DNA from: Poa pratensis
Lineage: Eukaryota > Streptophyta > Magnoliopsida > Poales > Poaceae
Length of the DNA: 64,000 nt
NCBI GenBank assembly: GCA_947311845.1
Contig: CAMZMU010000063.1
Location: 54,612,337-54,676,336, forward strand
Direction: 5' to 3'
Each line of letters begins with the position of its first letter. Within the stretch, counting starts at the first letter, position 1. This document shows positions 21,251 to 31,690 of the stretch, one piece after another. Below the pieces are notes generated by a model. The model worked only from the letters and a program-made list of their open reading frames with translations. It had not been told where the DNA came from and searched no databases. Made by a program: the position numbers and the translations under genes.

Positions 21251-22024
21251 TTCCTCCGCCACGGTTGTGTTGCCGCGCGGGAGGCGGAAGGCTAGGAGCG
21301 TGGTGCCGGTGGCTCGGCGGCACCGGTGGGCGGAGGGCGACGCCGGTGGCTCGGGCGCGAGCTCGTCGGCTCCCGGGAGGACGACGACGAGGACGGGAAC
21401 AAAGGCTTGAGGCCATGGGAGAGATTCCCGTGGGGCGGCCGACCCCGAGGTCGAGATCGGCGGCACGCACTAAGCTCAGCGGCGGAGGCCATGGCGGTAC
21501 CTCGATCTGGCCTCTGGACCCCGTCCTCGCAGCTCCCCTGGGAGCACCACCGCGACCCCCAGCTCCTAGCTGAGCAGGACCTCGCCGATGTCCACGCAGC
21601 GAGCGAGGAGGAGAGAGGAGGAGACGCAGGGCGGGTCGGGGGACGGCGGTGAGGTTCGAGGCGGACAGAGGGGAGGAGGCGGCGCTGCGCAGGGAAGCCG
21701 GCCCGCGTCGGCGGGAGGCAGAGAAGAGGAGCTCCGGGAGGCAGAGTTGGTGCTTGGATTCGTTTTGCTGCGTGAGAGGTAGGAGAAACGGGCTGGGGAA
21801 ACGAGTGGATGTGAGCGATCGTGGTGAAGAGATAAGTTTGTGGTGGGACGGTTCTCACGCCACCTGCAGGACGCGTGGCGCGCGCTCGAGGGGGAGGACG
21901 CGAGCGTAAAGATCCCCCGGCTGATAACTAACCTTTTCCGACGGTGACGCCCGCGACGCGCAGGCGCAGCCATCGTGGGGCTTCTGCGGCACGCAGCGGA
22001 CTCGGAAGGGGTATTGTGGGGTGA
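21251..22024. other. Very GC-rich segment without a supported gene
   Basis: Open in several frames on both strands (Arg/Gly/Pro/Ser-rich), as composition predicts. No start, domain or splice pattern singles one out. It may be the GC-rich continuation of the GTAGCA repeat. Confidence 0.4.
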
Positions 22025-22150
22025 TCCTATATACGGGATGCCCTACCTATCGCCTTCTGCGAGTCGTATGGTACGACTCGCCCGTGTAGGTCGGTTCCGC
22101 GCGAAGGCCCATTCGTATGCGAAGGCCCATTCATGATATTTCGCTCGTTC
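22025..22150. repeat. Core repeat, copy 3, with GCGAGTCG hairpin
   Basis: CCTACCTATCGCCTTC is followed by a perfect hairpin GCGAGTCGTA-TGG-TACGACTCGC at 22059-22081, then GCGAAGGCCCATTC twice. The hairpin is shared with 31554-31576 (GCGAGTCG/CGACTCGC) and, weaker, with 23496-23516. Confidence 0.65.
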
Positions 22151-22309
22151 GCTCGTTTCGTGCTCGCTTCGTCTTGTTTTTTTTTCGTTGGGCGTTCGTT
22201 TTTCGTTTCTCTTTATTCTTTATACTTGATGATATAAAATGTTTATATTTTAAATTATCCAGATTTTAATAACGTTAAATTTTTAAAATGTACAGATTTT
22301 AACTTTTTC

Positions 22310-23075
22310 GAAAAATTAACCATTTTCAAAAATTAATATTTTTCAAGAAAGAACCATTTAAAAAATTGGAACCATTTTTAAAATCAGAATCATTTTATAA
22401 AAGGAACCATTTTTAAAAATCGAAACCATTTTAAAAATTGGAACCATTTTTTCGGTTCGGAACCATTTTAAAAAATCTGAAACATTTTTTCGGTTCGGAA
22501 CCATTTTCAAAAAACCGGAACCATTTTTTTCATTCGGAACCATTTTCAAAAATCGGAACCATTTTTTCGGTTCAAAACTATTTTCAAAAAGGAACCATTT
22601 TTGAAAAATCAGAACCATTTTAAAAATTGGAACCTTTTTTTCATTCGGAACCATTTTCAAAAATCAGAACGATTTCAAAAAGGAACCATTTTCACAAAAT
22701 CGGAACCATTTTTTCATTCGGAACCATTTTCAAAAATCAGAACCATGTTTTCAGTTCGGAACCATTTTCAAAAAGGAACCATTTTTTTATTCGGAACCAT
22801 TTTCAAAAAATGAAACCATTTTTTAAAAATAATTATTTTACAAAATATGAACCATTTTCAAAAATAAGCAAAAATTAAAACATAAAAAGGAAAACGAAAA
22901 AGTGTAACAAAAAATAAAACCGAAAAAGAAAACATTTTGAAAAAGGAACCATTTTTTCGGTTCGGAACCATTTTCAAAAAGGAATCATTTTCAAAAAAGA
23001 ACCATTTTCGAAAATTGAAACCATTTTTTAAAAATAATTATTTTCCAAAATATGAACCATTTTCAAAAATAAGCA
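22310..23075. repeat. Array of GGAACCATTTT units, plus orientation
   Basis: Same unit type as 2035-4455. A 50-60 bp block holding TTTTTAAAAATAATTATTTT, CAAAATATGAACCATTTTC and AAAAATAAGCAAAAATTAAAAC appears at about 22815-22900 and again at 23025-23090. Long Phe/Lys/Asn-rich frames here are artefacts. Confidence 0.9.
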
Positions 23076-23310
23076 AAAAATTAAAACATAAAAAGGAAAA
23101 GGAAAAAGTGTAACAAAAAACGGAAAACAAAAAAATAAAACCGAAAAAGAAAACAGAAAAGGAAACAGAAAAGAAAACATAAAAACAAAACGGGAACAAA
23201 AAACAAAAAAAAATATAAAACAGAAAAGAAAAAGAAAACGGCAAAAGAAAAAGATAACGGAAAAAGAATAAAAAAACACGAAAGAATAAAAAGAAGAATA
23301 AAGGAACGTA
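23076..23310. repeat. A-rich GAAAA/AAACAG simple sequence
   Basis: Low-complexity purine-rich sequence connecting the array to a tRNA-like segment. The same kind of linker occurs at 24000-24060 and 29580-29670. Confidence 0.75.
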
Positions 23311-23316
23311 AACACA

Positions 23317-23392
23317 AGCCCGACTGTGGCCTAGTGGTTGTGCACTGGAACCACCTCCGTGGAGATACCGAGTTCGAATCCCAGCTTCGTTT
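23317..23392 (+). ncRNA. tRNA-like segment with pol III A and B boxes
   Basis: TGGCCTAGTGG (23327-23337) fits an A box and GAGTTCGAATCC (23370-23381) fits a B box, with 32 bp between them. The acceptor arms do not pair, so it is not a functional tRNA gene. It resembles the tRNA-derived head of a SINE. A related segment is at 29910-29993, reverse strand. Confidence 0.55.
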
Positions 23393-23427
23393 GCGCGATC
23401 CTTTTATTTTCATCCCTCTGGTCATGA

Positions 23428-23499
23428 TGGGCCGGCCCACCTGGCGAATCCCTGTAGGCGAGGTGGGCCGGCCCACCTGGCGAATCCCTGTAGGCGAGT
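23428..23499. repeat. 36 bp tandem duplication around GGGCCGGCCCA
   Basis: TGGGCCGGCCCACCTGGCGA followed by ATCCCTGTAGGCGAGG occurs twice in exact tandem with a 36 bp period, at the edge of core copy 4. Confidence 0.92.
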
Positions 23500-23610
23500 A
23501 AGAGTTCCGACTCGCAAAAGGAGATAAATAGGGGTCCGCTATATACCGCTTCAGAGCGGCCCTACCTCGTAGCGCCGCCTGAAGGGCGACCACGCCACGG
23601 CCCATTATGC
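23500..23610 (-). repeat. GC-rich core repeat, copy 4
   Basis: On the minus strand CTTCAGGCGGCGCTACGAGG then AGGGCCGCT, followed by GGTATATAG. It matches copies at 6850 and 24070 with some decay in the right arm of the hairpin. Confidence 0.65.
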
Positions 23611-23639
23611 TTTTTTTCGAAAAATGAAGATTTTCGGAT

Positions 23640-23990
23640 TTGTATAATTTCAAAAAATGCAAAAAATCGAAAATGAACAATTTTCGAATCTCAACAAATT
23701 TCGAATCTGATCAAATTTCAAAAATGAACAAATTTCGAATCTGAACAAATTTCGAATTTGAACAAATTTCGAAAATAAACAATTTTCGAATTTGAACAAA
23801 TTTCGAAAATGAAAATTTTGAAAAATGAAAAAATTTCGAATTTGAACAAATTTCCAAATTGAACAAATTTCGGAAATGAACAAATTTCAAATTTGAACAA
23901 TTTTTCAAAAATGAAAAAATTTGGAAAATAAACAATTTTCAAAATGAACAAATTTAAAATTTGAACAAAATTTTAATTCTAATTTGAATT
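23640..23990. repeat. Array of GAACAAATTTCGAA units
   Basis: Roughly 16-18 units of GAACAAATTTCGAAT or GAACAAATTTCGAAA, period about 18-20 bp. A diverged cousin occurs at 29160-29520. Confidence 0.88.
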
Positions 23991-24069
23991 TTTCGAAAGA
24001 AAAACGAAAAGGAAAACAGAAAACGAAAAAAAAACAGAAAAGAAACAGAGAAGAAAAAGAAAAATCGCA

Positions 24070-24245
24070 GATGGGCCGGCCCATCGCCTATGCGCTTCAG
24101 GCGGCGCTCGCGTATAGCGCCGCTAATGAGCGGCATATAGGTTTTACCCGTATTGTGGGGAGCTCTTCTGCTCCTGTATATCGCCTTCACGCGACGCGGC
24201 GCGTACCGTCGCCTGAAACGATGCTGCTTCATGGGCCGATTCCGA
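24070..24245 (+). repeat. GC-rich core repeat, copy 5
   Basis: ATGGGCCGGCCCAT, then CTTCAGGCGGCGCT, loop, AGCGCCGCTAATGAGCGGCAT and ATAGG; then GGAGCTC and TATATCGCCTTCACGCG. The best preserved copy together with 6846-6940. Confidence 0.7.
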
Positions 24246-24312
24246 TTAATCGGCCTAACATAAAAATCTCCTGTTATTTTTTTAAAGAGGTATATACTGC
24301 ACCGGAAAGTTC

Positions 24313-24693
24313 ATTTGAAGGACGAGCTCCATGGAGCCCATTTTTTGAAAAAATAAAATCGATATTTTTATGTTTCTAAAAATACTGGAAAAAATTCTAT
24401 ACGTTCACACTGACCTACTTTACGAGTCTGTAAATTTGCAACCCGTAATAGTGTGTATTCCGTACTACACAAAAAAGACAAATTCTAACAAATCTGAATT
24501 TTTTGAAATCACATTTTAGATCCAGAATTTTGTTATTTTTGCACAGACCACAATACGCAATATTTCGCATTGGTATTTTGCAAGATGGTAGACATAATCA
24601 TGGTCTACTTCTAGGATTTTTTTCAGATTTTTTGGAAACTTAAAAATATCGTTTTTTTTTTTTAAAGAGCTCCGTGGAGCTCGTCCTCCAAAT
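24313..24693. mobile_element. Foldback MITE-like element, ~380 bp
   Basis: Ends are inverted repeats: left ATTTGAAGGACGAGCTCCAT, right reads GAGCTCCGTGGAGCTCGTCC then TCCAAAT. The interior includes GTACTACACAAAAAAGAC, parallel to GGCTACACAAAAAAAAATC in the 9306-9670 element. No coding; class uncertain. Confidence 0.6.
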
Positions 24694-24889
24694 CACCGTA
24701 CTCTATACTGCACCCTATGTGCAGATTAGTCCCACATGTTGCAAAACGTGCATGCCAGGTACCACATTTTGCATAGCCGGGATTAGGTGGTCACTTTAGC
24801 CCAAATTGTCCACATTGGATGGTGTCTTATATAGAGAGGTTCACTAGTGGACTTGGAAGAGAATAACCCCTATCTAGAATTCACTCTAT
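24694..24889. other. Intergenic DNA
   Basis: No supported feature. Its right side marks the truncation point of the adjacent LTR element. Confidence 0.4.
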
Positions 24890-27626
24890 GTATGGGTCCA
24901 TGACCCGAAAACTATCAAGCATGCGAATTTTCCAAACATCATAATTTGTGCCATCTAATACAAAAGAAGCATTGTGCACTAGTTCACTAGACGACATCTT
25001 TACTCTCGAGGCGGTGAAGCCAAAAACGAGAGAACCCGCTCTGATACCAATTGAAAGGACACGGATGTCGCCTAGAGAGGGGGTGAATAGGCGATTAAAA
25101 TTCTTTACGATTTAGGCTTGAATAATGCGGAATAAAACTTGCGGTTAATTTATCAAGCACAAAACCTAAACAATGCTAGGTTAACCTATGTGCACCAACA
25201 ACTTATGCTAATCAAGATAAGCAACTATGTGATAGCAAGATATATTACTTCAAGCTCGATGGCTATCACAAAGTAAATTGCATAAGTAAGAAGCTCGGGT
25301 ATAGAAATACCGAGGCACTTGGAGACAATGATTTATCCCGAAGTTCACTTCCCAATGAAAGCTACGTCTCCGTTGGAGCGGTGCGGAGTCACAAAGTGAT
25401 CCCCGAATAGCCGTCAAATGGCACACCGTAATCTCTTTCGTGCCTCTACCAATGTAGAGTACCACGAACCACTATGGGACACTCGAGGGTGGTCACCGAA
25501 CCCGTACAAGGATGAGGCACACTCCACAACTTAATTGGAGGCTCCCACCGAATTCTCGTGGCTCCCAAAGCCACAAGAATCACAAGGTTGAGGCACATTC
25601 CACAACTCAATTGGAGGCTCTCAAAAAATCCCGGGAGCCACCAAAACTCCGAGATCAACAAGGACAATCTAGGGCAACCCAAGTACCCTAGAGGACAAGC
25701 TCTAGGGCACCCCAAGTACCCAAGAGAAACAAGCTTCTCAACTTTACTTACCACGTATCACCGTGGAGAACTCAAACCGATGCAACCGATGCAATGGGCA
25801 AGAACACAAGAAGTGCTCAAGTCCTTCTCTCTCAAATCCCACCAAAGCAACTAATGCTTATAGGGGGAGAAGAGAGGAAGAACAAGGAAGAACACAAAAT
25901 CCCTCCAAGATCTAGATCAAAAAGCTTCCCCTCACTAAGAGGAGAGATTGATTGGTGGATTGGTAGATCTAGATCTCCTCTCTCTTTTCCCTCTAATTGG
26001 AGGCAAGAATCATGGAGGAATAGAGAGAAAGCAAAGCTTCAAAGGGTCAACAATGGAGGGCAAAACCGTGCTCAAGAGTTGGGGAATCTTTGGGGAAGAA
26101 GACCCCATTTTATAGTTCCCAAAAATCCGACTGTTTGGTACAGATTCGTGCCGTTCGGAATGAATCCGGATTTGGCTCGGAATTCCGAGTGACTCGGATT
26201 AATCCGGATGAAAAACGAACTGATTCTGGAAGGTATATAGTACTGAAAAAGCCAGTTCGGATCCATTTCGGAATTGGTCCGGAAAATTCCGACCCGTTCG
26301 GAATTGGTCTGGAAAATTCCGACTGGCTCGGAATTCCTGAAACGCACGGACGAGAAACGCAATATCTTATGCATACGAACTCCGTTTTTGATGTTCTTGT
26401 GCTCGTTGGAATCACCGCAACGAGCACTACAAGATCATGCAGAGAAACATCATAGTCCAACATGGGAGGATAAAACCAAATGTAGAAAGGTAAAACCTCT
26501 CTATAAAATAAGAACCGGTAAAACCTCCAACATCAAAAACTCAACAAATTTTCCATACGAAATCCGTTTTTGATGAACTTGAGCTTGTTATGAAGATCAC
26601 AACAAGCTCCAAAACCCCACACAGAGAAAATCCAAATAAGAACCAAGAAAGATGATAAAGGCAAGTATGCAAAGGTTTGAGCTCTCTCCAACTGATACGC
26701 TAAAGCTCAATGAGAGCCCCTCTTGATAGTACGGTATCTATCCTATAACCCGGTCTCCCAACTAGCACCATGAGACCGGTAAAATAGAAACCATATCAAG
26801 ATCATTACTTTGCCTTGCGCACTCCACTTGATCTAGATGATGTCGACCTTGATCTCTTCAAGTGGACCATCTTTCTTGATTGCGCTTCGCTTGGTGAAGT
26901 CTCACATATTGCTCCCCCATACTCCACTATGGGAGAGTCTCTCATAGGCACATCTTCACATGACCATTATCTCCAAGAGGGTGGCAAGCATCAAGCATAT
27001 GATATCTTCGAGATACTTCTCTTGAACTTGCACATGATCACCACTTGACGTCATCCTTCATGGGCTATATGAAATCTTCATTTGATGCAAGCCCATAGAA
27101 AGATACCTAACCACACATAGAAATGCCACACACATATCATGGGTTAGTTCACAAAGCTATATGGACAATTGCTTACCATACCAAGAGATACATGATCCCA
27201 CTTGGTACATCATGTAGCTTTGTGTGTTGAACAAAATCTTGATCAACCTTGTATTGTTTCTTCTCTTTTCAATAGATGATGTCTTGAAGATAACCATGAA
27301 TGATCACATAATCCTTTTCTTCAAGACATACTTACAATATGCTCAACTCACATATGACCAATCATCGGATAACTCCTCGAGTAACAACTTGGTCATCACA
27401 TGCTCTTCTTCTTGATCATATCAAATATATATCCATACACCTCGATGATCTTGATGCCAAATACTTCATTATATCAATATATTCATGGCATCATCCTTGA
27501 ATCCAACATATGGAGTTCAAGCATTGCTTATGGACAAACACTACAAGTATAACTCAATGCAACCATTAGTCCATAGGGATTGTCATTAATTACCAAAACC
27601 ACACATGGGGGCGCCATGCCCTTTCA
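24890..27626 (-). mobile_element. Truncated LTR retrotransposon: 5' LTR, primer site and gag start
   Basis: The minus-strand LTR is 27626-25052 (about 2.58 kb), starting TGAAAGGGCATGG and ending TTTCA. Next come ATTGGTATCAGAGCGGGTTC (Met-tRNA primer site), then ATG TCG at about 24997 and a gag frame SSSELVHNASFVLDGTNYDV, WKIRMLDSFR. Homology to the full element at 48532-58783 ends near 24890. It is the same superfamily but a diverged member: the LTR promoter region uses GGAATTCC repeats where the other uses CCGGAGTTTCCGG. A TATA box (CTATAAAATGG on the minus strand) lies near 26109-26115. Confidence 0.85.
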
Positions 27627-29071
27627 CAATGGCACAGAAAACCTTATTGCGTGTTGACGTGGACCTGCGCACACCAACAAATTACTTTGCCCCCAACGAA
27701 ACAGAGAGGTTGTCAATCCCTCCGGCTTGCTGAACATAAATGATTAAACGTATGGTGGAAAATAATATGAAAGCAAAAAATGACCAGAAAGCAAATGACA
27801 AGTAAAAGCTATTAAAACAGTTGTAAGCAATGTAGGAAAATAGGACCGGGGTCCACAGTTCACTAGTGGTGTCTCTTCAAAAGATAAACGTGTTGGGTGA
27901 ACAAATTACAGCGAGTCAATTGACAAACATGGGCACAACACAATACTATCATGACACATGGTTCACCGTTTCATTTAATATGGGCATTACGTCAAAATAT
28001 ATAGACCGTTATCCAACTACATATATAACTAATAATCCACCCCGGGATCGCTATCCAGCATGTCACCCGAAAGTATTAAGTTGCAAGTAACAGATAATTG
28101 CAATAAGCAAGCTGCGTAATGTAAGCAATGAGTACAACATAAAGCAATAAACACTGTTGTTTTATCCCTAATAGCAACAGCACATCTCAAGTTCTAATCG
28201 TTTCTGTCAACTCGAGCTCAAACAAGAGAGGCATGAACGCACTATCTAGCATAAATACCCTCTCTAATGACACAAGTAATTACTTCGGCCAAAACATACA
28301 CAAGCATCGGAGAGCATGCAATATCATAAATAAAACATATCATAGATAAACATAACCATAATGTCAAGACTCCATAATTCATCGGATCCCCGCAAACACA
28401 ACACATAGCATTACATAAAGATGATCTTAATCATGTACGCAGCTCATAAGATCTAAACAATGGAGCACAAAGGAGAAGAGACAACCATCTAGCTACTGTC
28501 ATGGACCCGTAGTCCCGTGGTGGACTACTCACGCATCACTCCGGAGGCAGGCATGGTGGTGTAGATGACTCCGGTGAAGATCTCCCCTCCGGCAGGGTGC
28601 CGGGAAGAGCAGCAGAACTCTCCCGATCTAGAGTTGGCGACGACGGCGGCTACGGAACTTTTCGTGGATGTTTGATCGGTACTTAGGGTTTTCCGGGGAA
28701 ATAGAATTTATAGGTGAAAGGGCAACTCGAGGAGACGCCCGAGGGCGCCAGGTGGTCCCCAGGCGCGGTCAAGGGGTTGACCGCGTCTGGGGGTTGTGGG
28801 CCCCCTGCAGCTCCCCTCCTGGCTCCGTTTTTGGTTTCTTCGTAAAAATAAATCATGTAAATTTGCAGCCAATTCCGAGAAAATTCCCTGACTAGCTTTT
28901 CTGAAACAAAAAGACATCGGAAAACAAAAACTGGCACTGGGCATCTTGTTAATAGGTTAGTTCCATAAAATGTGCCAAAATGATATTAAAAACATTATAA
29001 AAGTAGGTGGCAATGAAATATAATATGCATGGAACAACCAAAAATTATAGATACGTTTGAGACGTATTATG
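27627..29071 (-). mobile_element. LTR-type sequence of a second retrotransposon family (probable solo LTR)
   Basis: On the minus strand it begins TAATACGTCTCAAACGTATC and TATAATTTTTGGTTGTTCCA, closely resembling the TGATACGTCTCC start of common Triticeae Gypsy LTRs, and continues without any coding sequence or primer site. The other end abuts the 24890-27626 element. I cannot confirm a target duplication, so solo LTR versus fragment is open. Confidence 0.6.
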
Positions 29072-29159
29072 TGGTACCAGGCGTGCACGGTTTGCAACTT
29101 GTGGGACTAAAATGCACATGTGGTGCAAGTTGTGGTACCAATAGTGTATATATCTATTT

Positions 29160-29575
29160 TTTAAAGCTGAATATTTTCTAGAAGTCTGAACATTTTTAAA
29201 ATCTGAACTAAATTTGAATTTGAACGGTCTGAACATTTTTATAATACGAACAAAATTCAAAACTTGAACAAATTTTGAATATGAAAAAATTTCAAATCTG
29301 AATAATTTGAACAATTTTCAAGTACGAACAATTTTCGAAATTAGATCTTTTTCTCAAAATGTATAAACAATTTTTTAATTTGAACAATTTTGAATATGAA
29401 CAAATTTTGATTTGAACATTTTTCGAATTCGGACATTTATAAAAAAAAGATGAACCATTTTTAAATCTGAACGAAAAATTTATTTGAACGAATTTTGAAT
29501 TTAAAATTTACAAAAAGGAAAACAATGAAGAATTTTTAAATCTAAACAAAATTTTAATTTGAACTTTTTCAAATT
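29160..29575. repeat. Array of TTTGAACAATTTT-like units
   Basis: Degenerate units of GAACAAATTTTGAA and TCTGAACATTTTT, period about 18-22 bp, followed by A-rich GAAAA linker to 29680. Related to 23640-23990. Confidence 0.8.
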
Positions 29576-29689
29576 TTTTAAAAAAAATTCGAAAGAAAAG
29601 AAAACAAAAAAAACGGAAACAGAAAACGAAAACGAAAGGAAAAAAAAGAAGTAGAGAAGAAAATGAAAGAAAAAACCGCTTGACGGGCT

Positions 29690-29885
29690 GACCCACGCGC
29701 GCCTCCCTTCAGGCGACTCGAGCCTGCGGGCGATGTATAGGTCTTTGCCAATTTGAGGGGGTAGCGAAAACGACGTGGGGAGCTCCAATTCTGCGCTCGG
29801 CAATCCCTATATATCGCCTTTTCCGAGATGTAACTCCAGCTCGCCCGTGGAAATTTTCTTACTGGGCCGGCCCATTTGCATTTCA
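29690..29885 (+). repeat. Core repeat, copy 6 (degenerate)
   Basis: CCTTCAGGCGACTCGAGCC then GCGGGCGATGTATAGG, GGGAGCTCC, CCTATATATCGCCTTTTCC and TGGGCCGGCCCA at 29865-29876. The order of motifs matches copy 5. Confidence 0.55.
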
Positions 29886-29909
29886 CCACGGAGAAAAGGT
29901 AATAAAAAG

Positions 29910-29993
29910 GTTGCAACAGAGGGAGTCGAACCCGGAACCTCTACCTTCACGATTACCTTCGCGATGGAGTGCACGGCCACTGGGCTATACTCA
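29910..29993 (-). ncRNA. tRNA-like segment with pol III A and B boxes
   Basis: On the minus strand TAGCCCAGTGG (A box, 29987-29977) and GGGTTCGACTCCC (B box, 29934-29922) are followed by a T-run (CCTTTTTATT), a pol III stop. A stretch starting GTGCACT is shared with 23339. The spacing is longer than in the 23317 copy. No tRNA acceptor pairing. Confidence 0.5.
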
Positions 29994-30139
29994 GGTTCGG
30001 GTTATCCTTTCTTGTTTTTATTTCGTGTTTTCAGTTTTCGTTTCTTTTTTGTTTTTTGTTTTATTTTTCTTTTTATTTCTTCCTTTCAGTTTTATTATTT
30101 ATTTTACTTTTCAAAAATAAAAAATAAAAATCTAAACAC
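29994..30139. repeat. T-rich low-complexity linker
   Basis: TTTTCGTTTC/TTTTTATTTC simple sequence, the mirror of the A-rich linkers on the other side of the core. Confidence 0.6.
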
Positions 30140-31330
30140 TTTTTTAAAAAGAACCATTTACAAATTTTGAATCATTTTCAAAATGAACATTTTTCAAAAT
30201 ATTAACCATTTTTAAAATTGGAACCATTTTCAAAAATGGTTCCGATTTTTGTAAATGGATCTTTTTCAAAAATGGTTCTTTTTTAAATTGGTTCTTTTTT
30301 TAAACGGTTATTTTTTAAAATGTTTTTTATTTTCAAAATTTGTTTTCGTTTTTTGTAGATGGTTCCGATTTTTTAATATGTTCCTTTTTTGAAAATGCTT
30401 CTTTTTTGAAAATGGTTCTTTTTCGAAAATGGTTTTGATTTTCAAAATTGGTTCCGGTTTTTTAATATGTTCCTCTTTTGAAGATGGTTCATTTTTGAAA
30501 ACCGTTCATTTTTAAAATGGTTTTGATTTTTTAAAATATTTCTGAATTTTTAAATGTTCTCATTTTTCAAAATGGTTCCAATTTAAAAAAAGAGTGTTCT
30601 GCTTTTTGAAAAGTCGTTCCGCTTTTTTGAAAATGGTTCAATTTAAAAAATGGTTCCGATTTTTGAAAAAGGATCCTTTTTGAAAATGGTTCATTTTTAA
30701 GATGGTTCTGATATATAAAATGTTTCCTTTTTGAAAAAGGTTCCGATTTTTGAAAAGGTTCCTTTTTTAAAAAAATGGTTCTTTTTGGAAATGGTTCCAG
30801 TTTTTTGAAAATGGTTCGATTTGAAAAATGGTTCTGATTTTTTAAAAGGTTCCATTTTTTGAAAAATGGTTCTTTTTGGACATGGTTTCGGTTTTTTGAA
30901 AATGGTTCGATTTGAAAAATTGTTCCTTTTTGAAAATGGTTCCGATTTAAAAAATGGTTCCACTTTTGTAAAAATGGTTCTTTTCGGAAATGGTTCCCTT
31001 TTTTGAAAATGGTTCGATTTGAAAAATGGTTCTTTTCGAAAACGGTTCCTTTTTGAAAATGGTTTCGATTTTTGAAAATGTTTCTTTTCTAAAAAATGGT
31101 TTCTTTGGAAATGATTCCGGTTTTTTGAAAATGGTTCGATTTGAAAAATGGTTCTTTTTGAAAATGGTTCCTTTTTTAAAGTTGTTCCGATTTTTAAAAA
31201 GGTTCCATTTTTTAAAAAAAATTGTTCTTTTTGGAAATGGTTCCAATTTTTTGAAAATGGTTCGATTTGAAAAATGGTTCATATTAAAAAAGTTATCATT
31301 TTTTAAATGGTACAGATTTTGAAAATCTGG
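30140..31330. repeat. Array that inverts orientation: GAACCATTTT then AAAATGGTTC
   Basis: From 30140 units read GAACCATTT; at 30221-30244 GGAACCATTTTCAAAAATGG then TTCC forms a palindrome, and from there to 31330 units read AAAATGGTTC. The rest is the reverse of the 2035-4455 type. Frames rich in Phe/Lys/Asn here are artefacts. Confidence 0.9.
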
Positions 31331-31544
31331 ATATTTTAGAAAATGACCCGTAAATATTTCAAAATTCTAGAGCACACTCGTACATGATCATAAAATAAAT
31401 CCTCTGTAGCAAAATACGTGAATGCACTACGCACATGAATCGTGTCAACTAAGAAACACGAACGGAACTGAGCTGTATGAGCGAAATAGAACTGAACGTT
31501 CCATAGTGGGCTTTCCATCGTAATGGGCCTTCACCTCGAACTGA

Positions 31545-31690
31545 ATAACGCGGGCGAGTCGGAAGATACGACTCGCTTAAAGCGATGCATAGGGGAACCC
31601 CTGCGCTCAATCTGGGACGCAAACGCCCCCGCCTGCAGCGGCTCCATCATGGGCCGCTCCTACTCAGGCCCAATAACAGGTACTGTGTTT
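31545..31690. repeat. Core repeat, copy 7, with GCGAGTCG hairpin
   Basis: GCGAGTCGGAAGATACGACT then CGC at 31554-31576 forms an 8 bp hairpin; next come GCGATGCATAGG and CATGGGCC-type motifs. It closes the inverted array in the same way that copy 3 opens the 22310 array. Confidence 0.6.

Noticed and set aside
21292..21973. Long Ser/Pro/Arg-rich frames in both directions
   Set aside because: Composition effect of very GC-rich DNA; no domain, start context or splicing support.
23317..23392. A functional tRNA gene
   Set aside because: A and B boxes fit but acceptor and anticodon stems cannot be paired.
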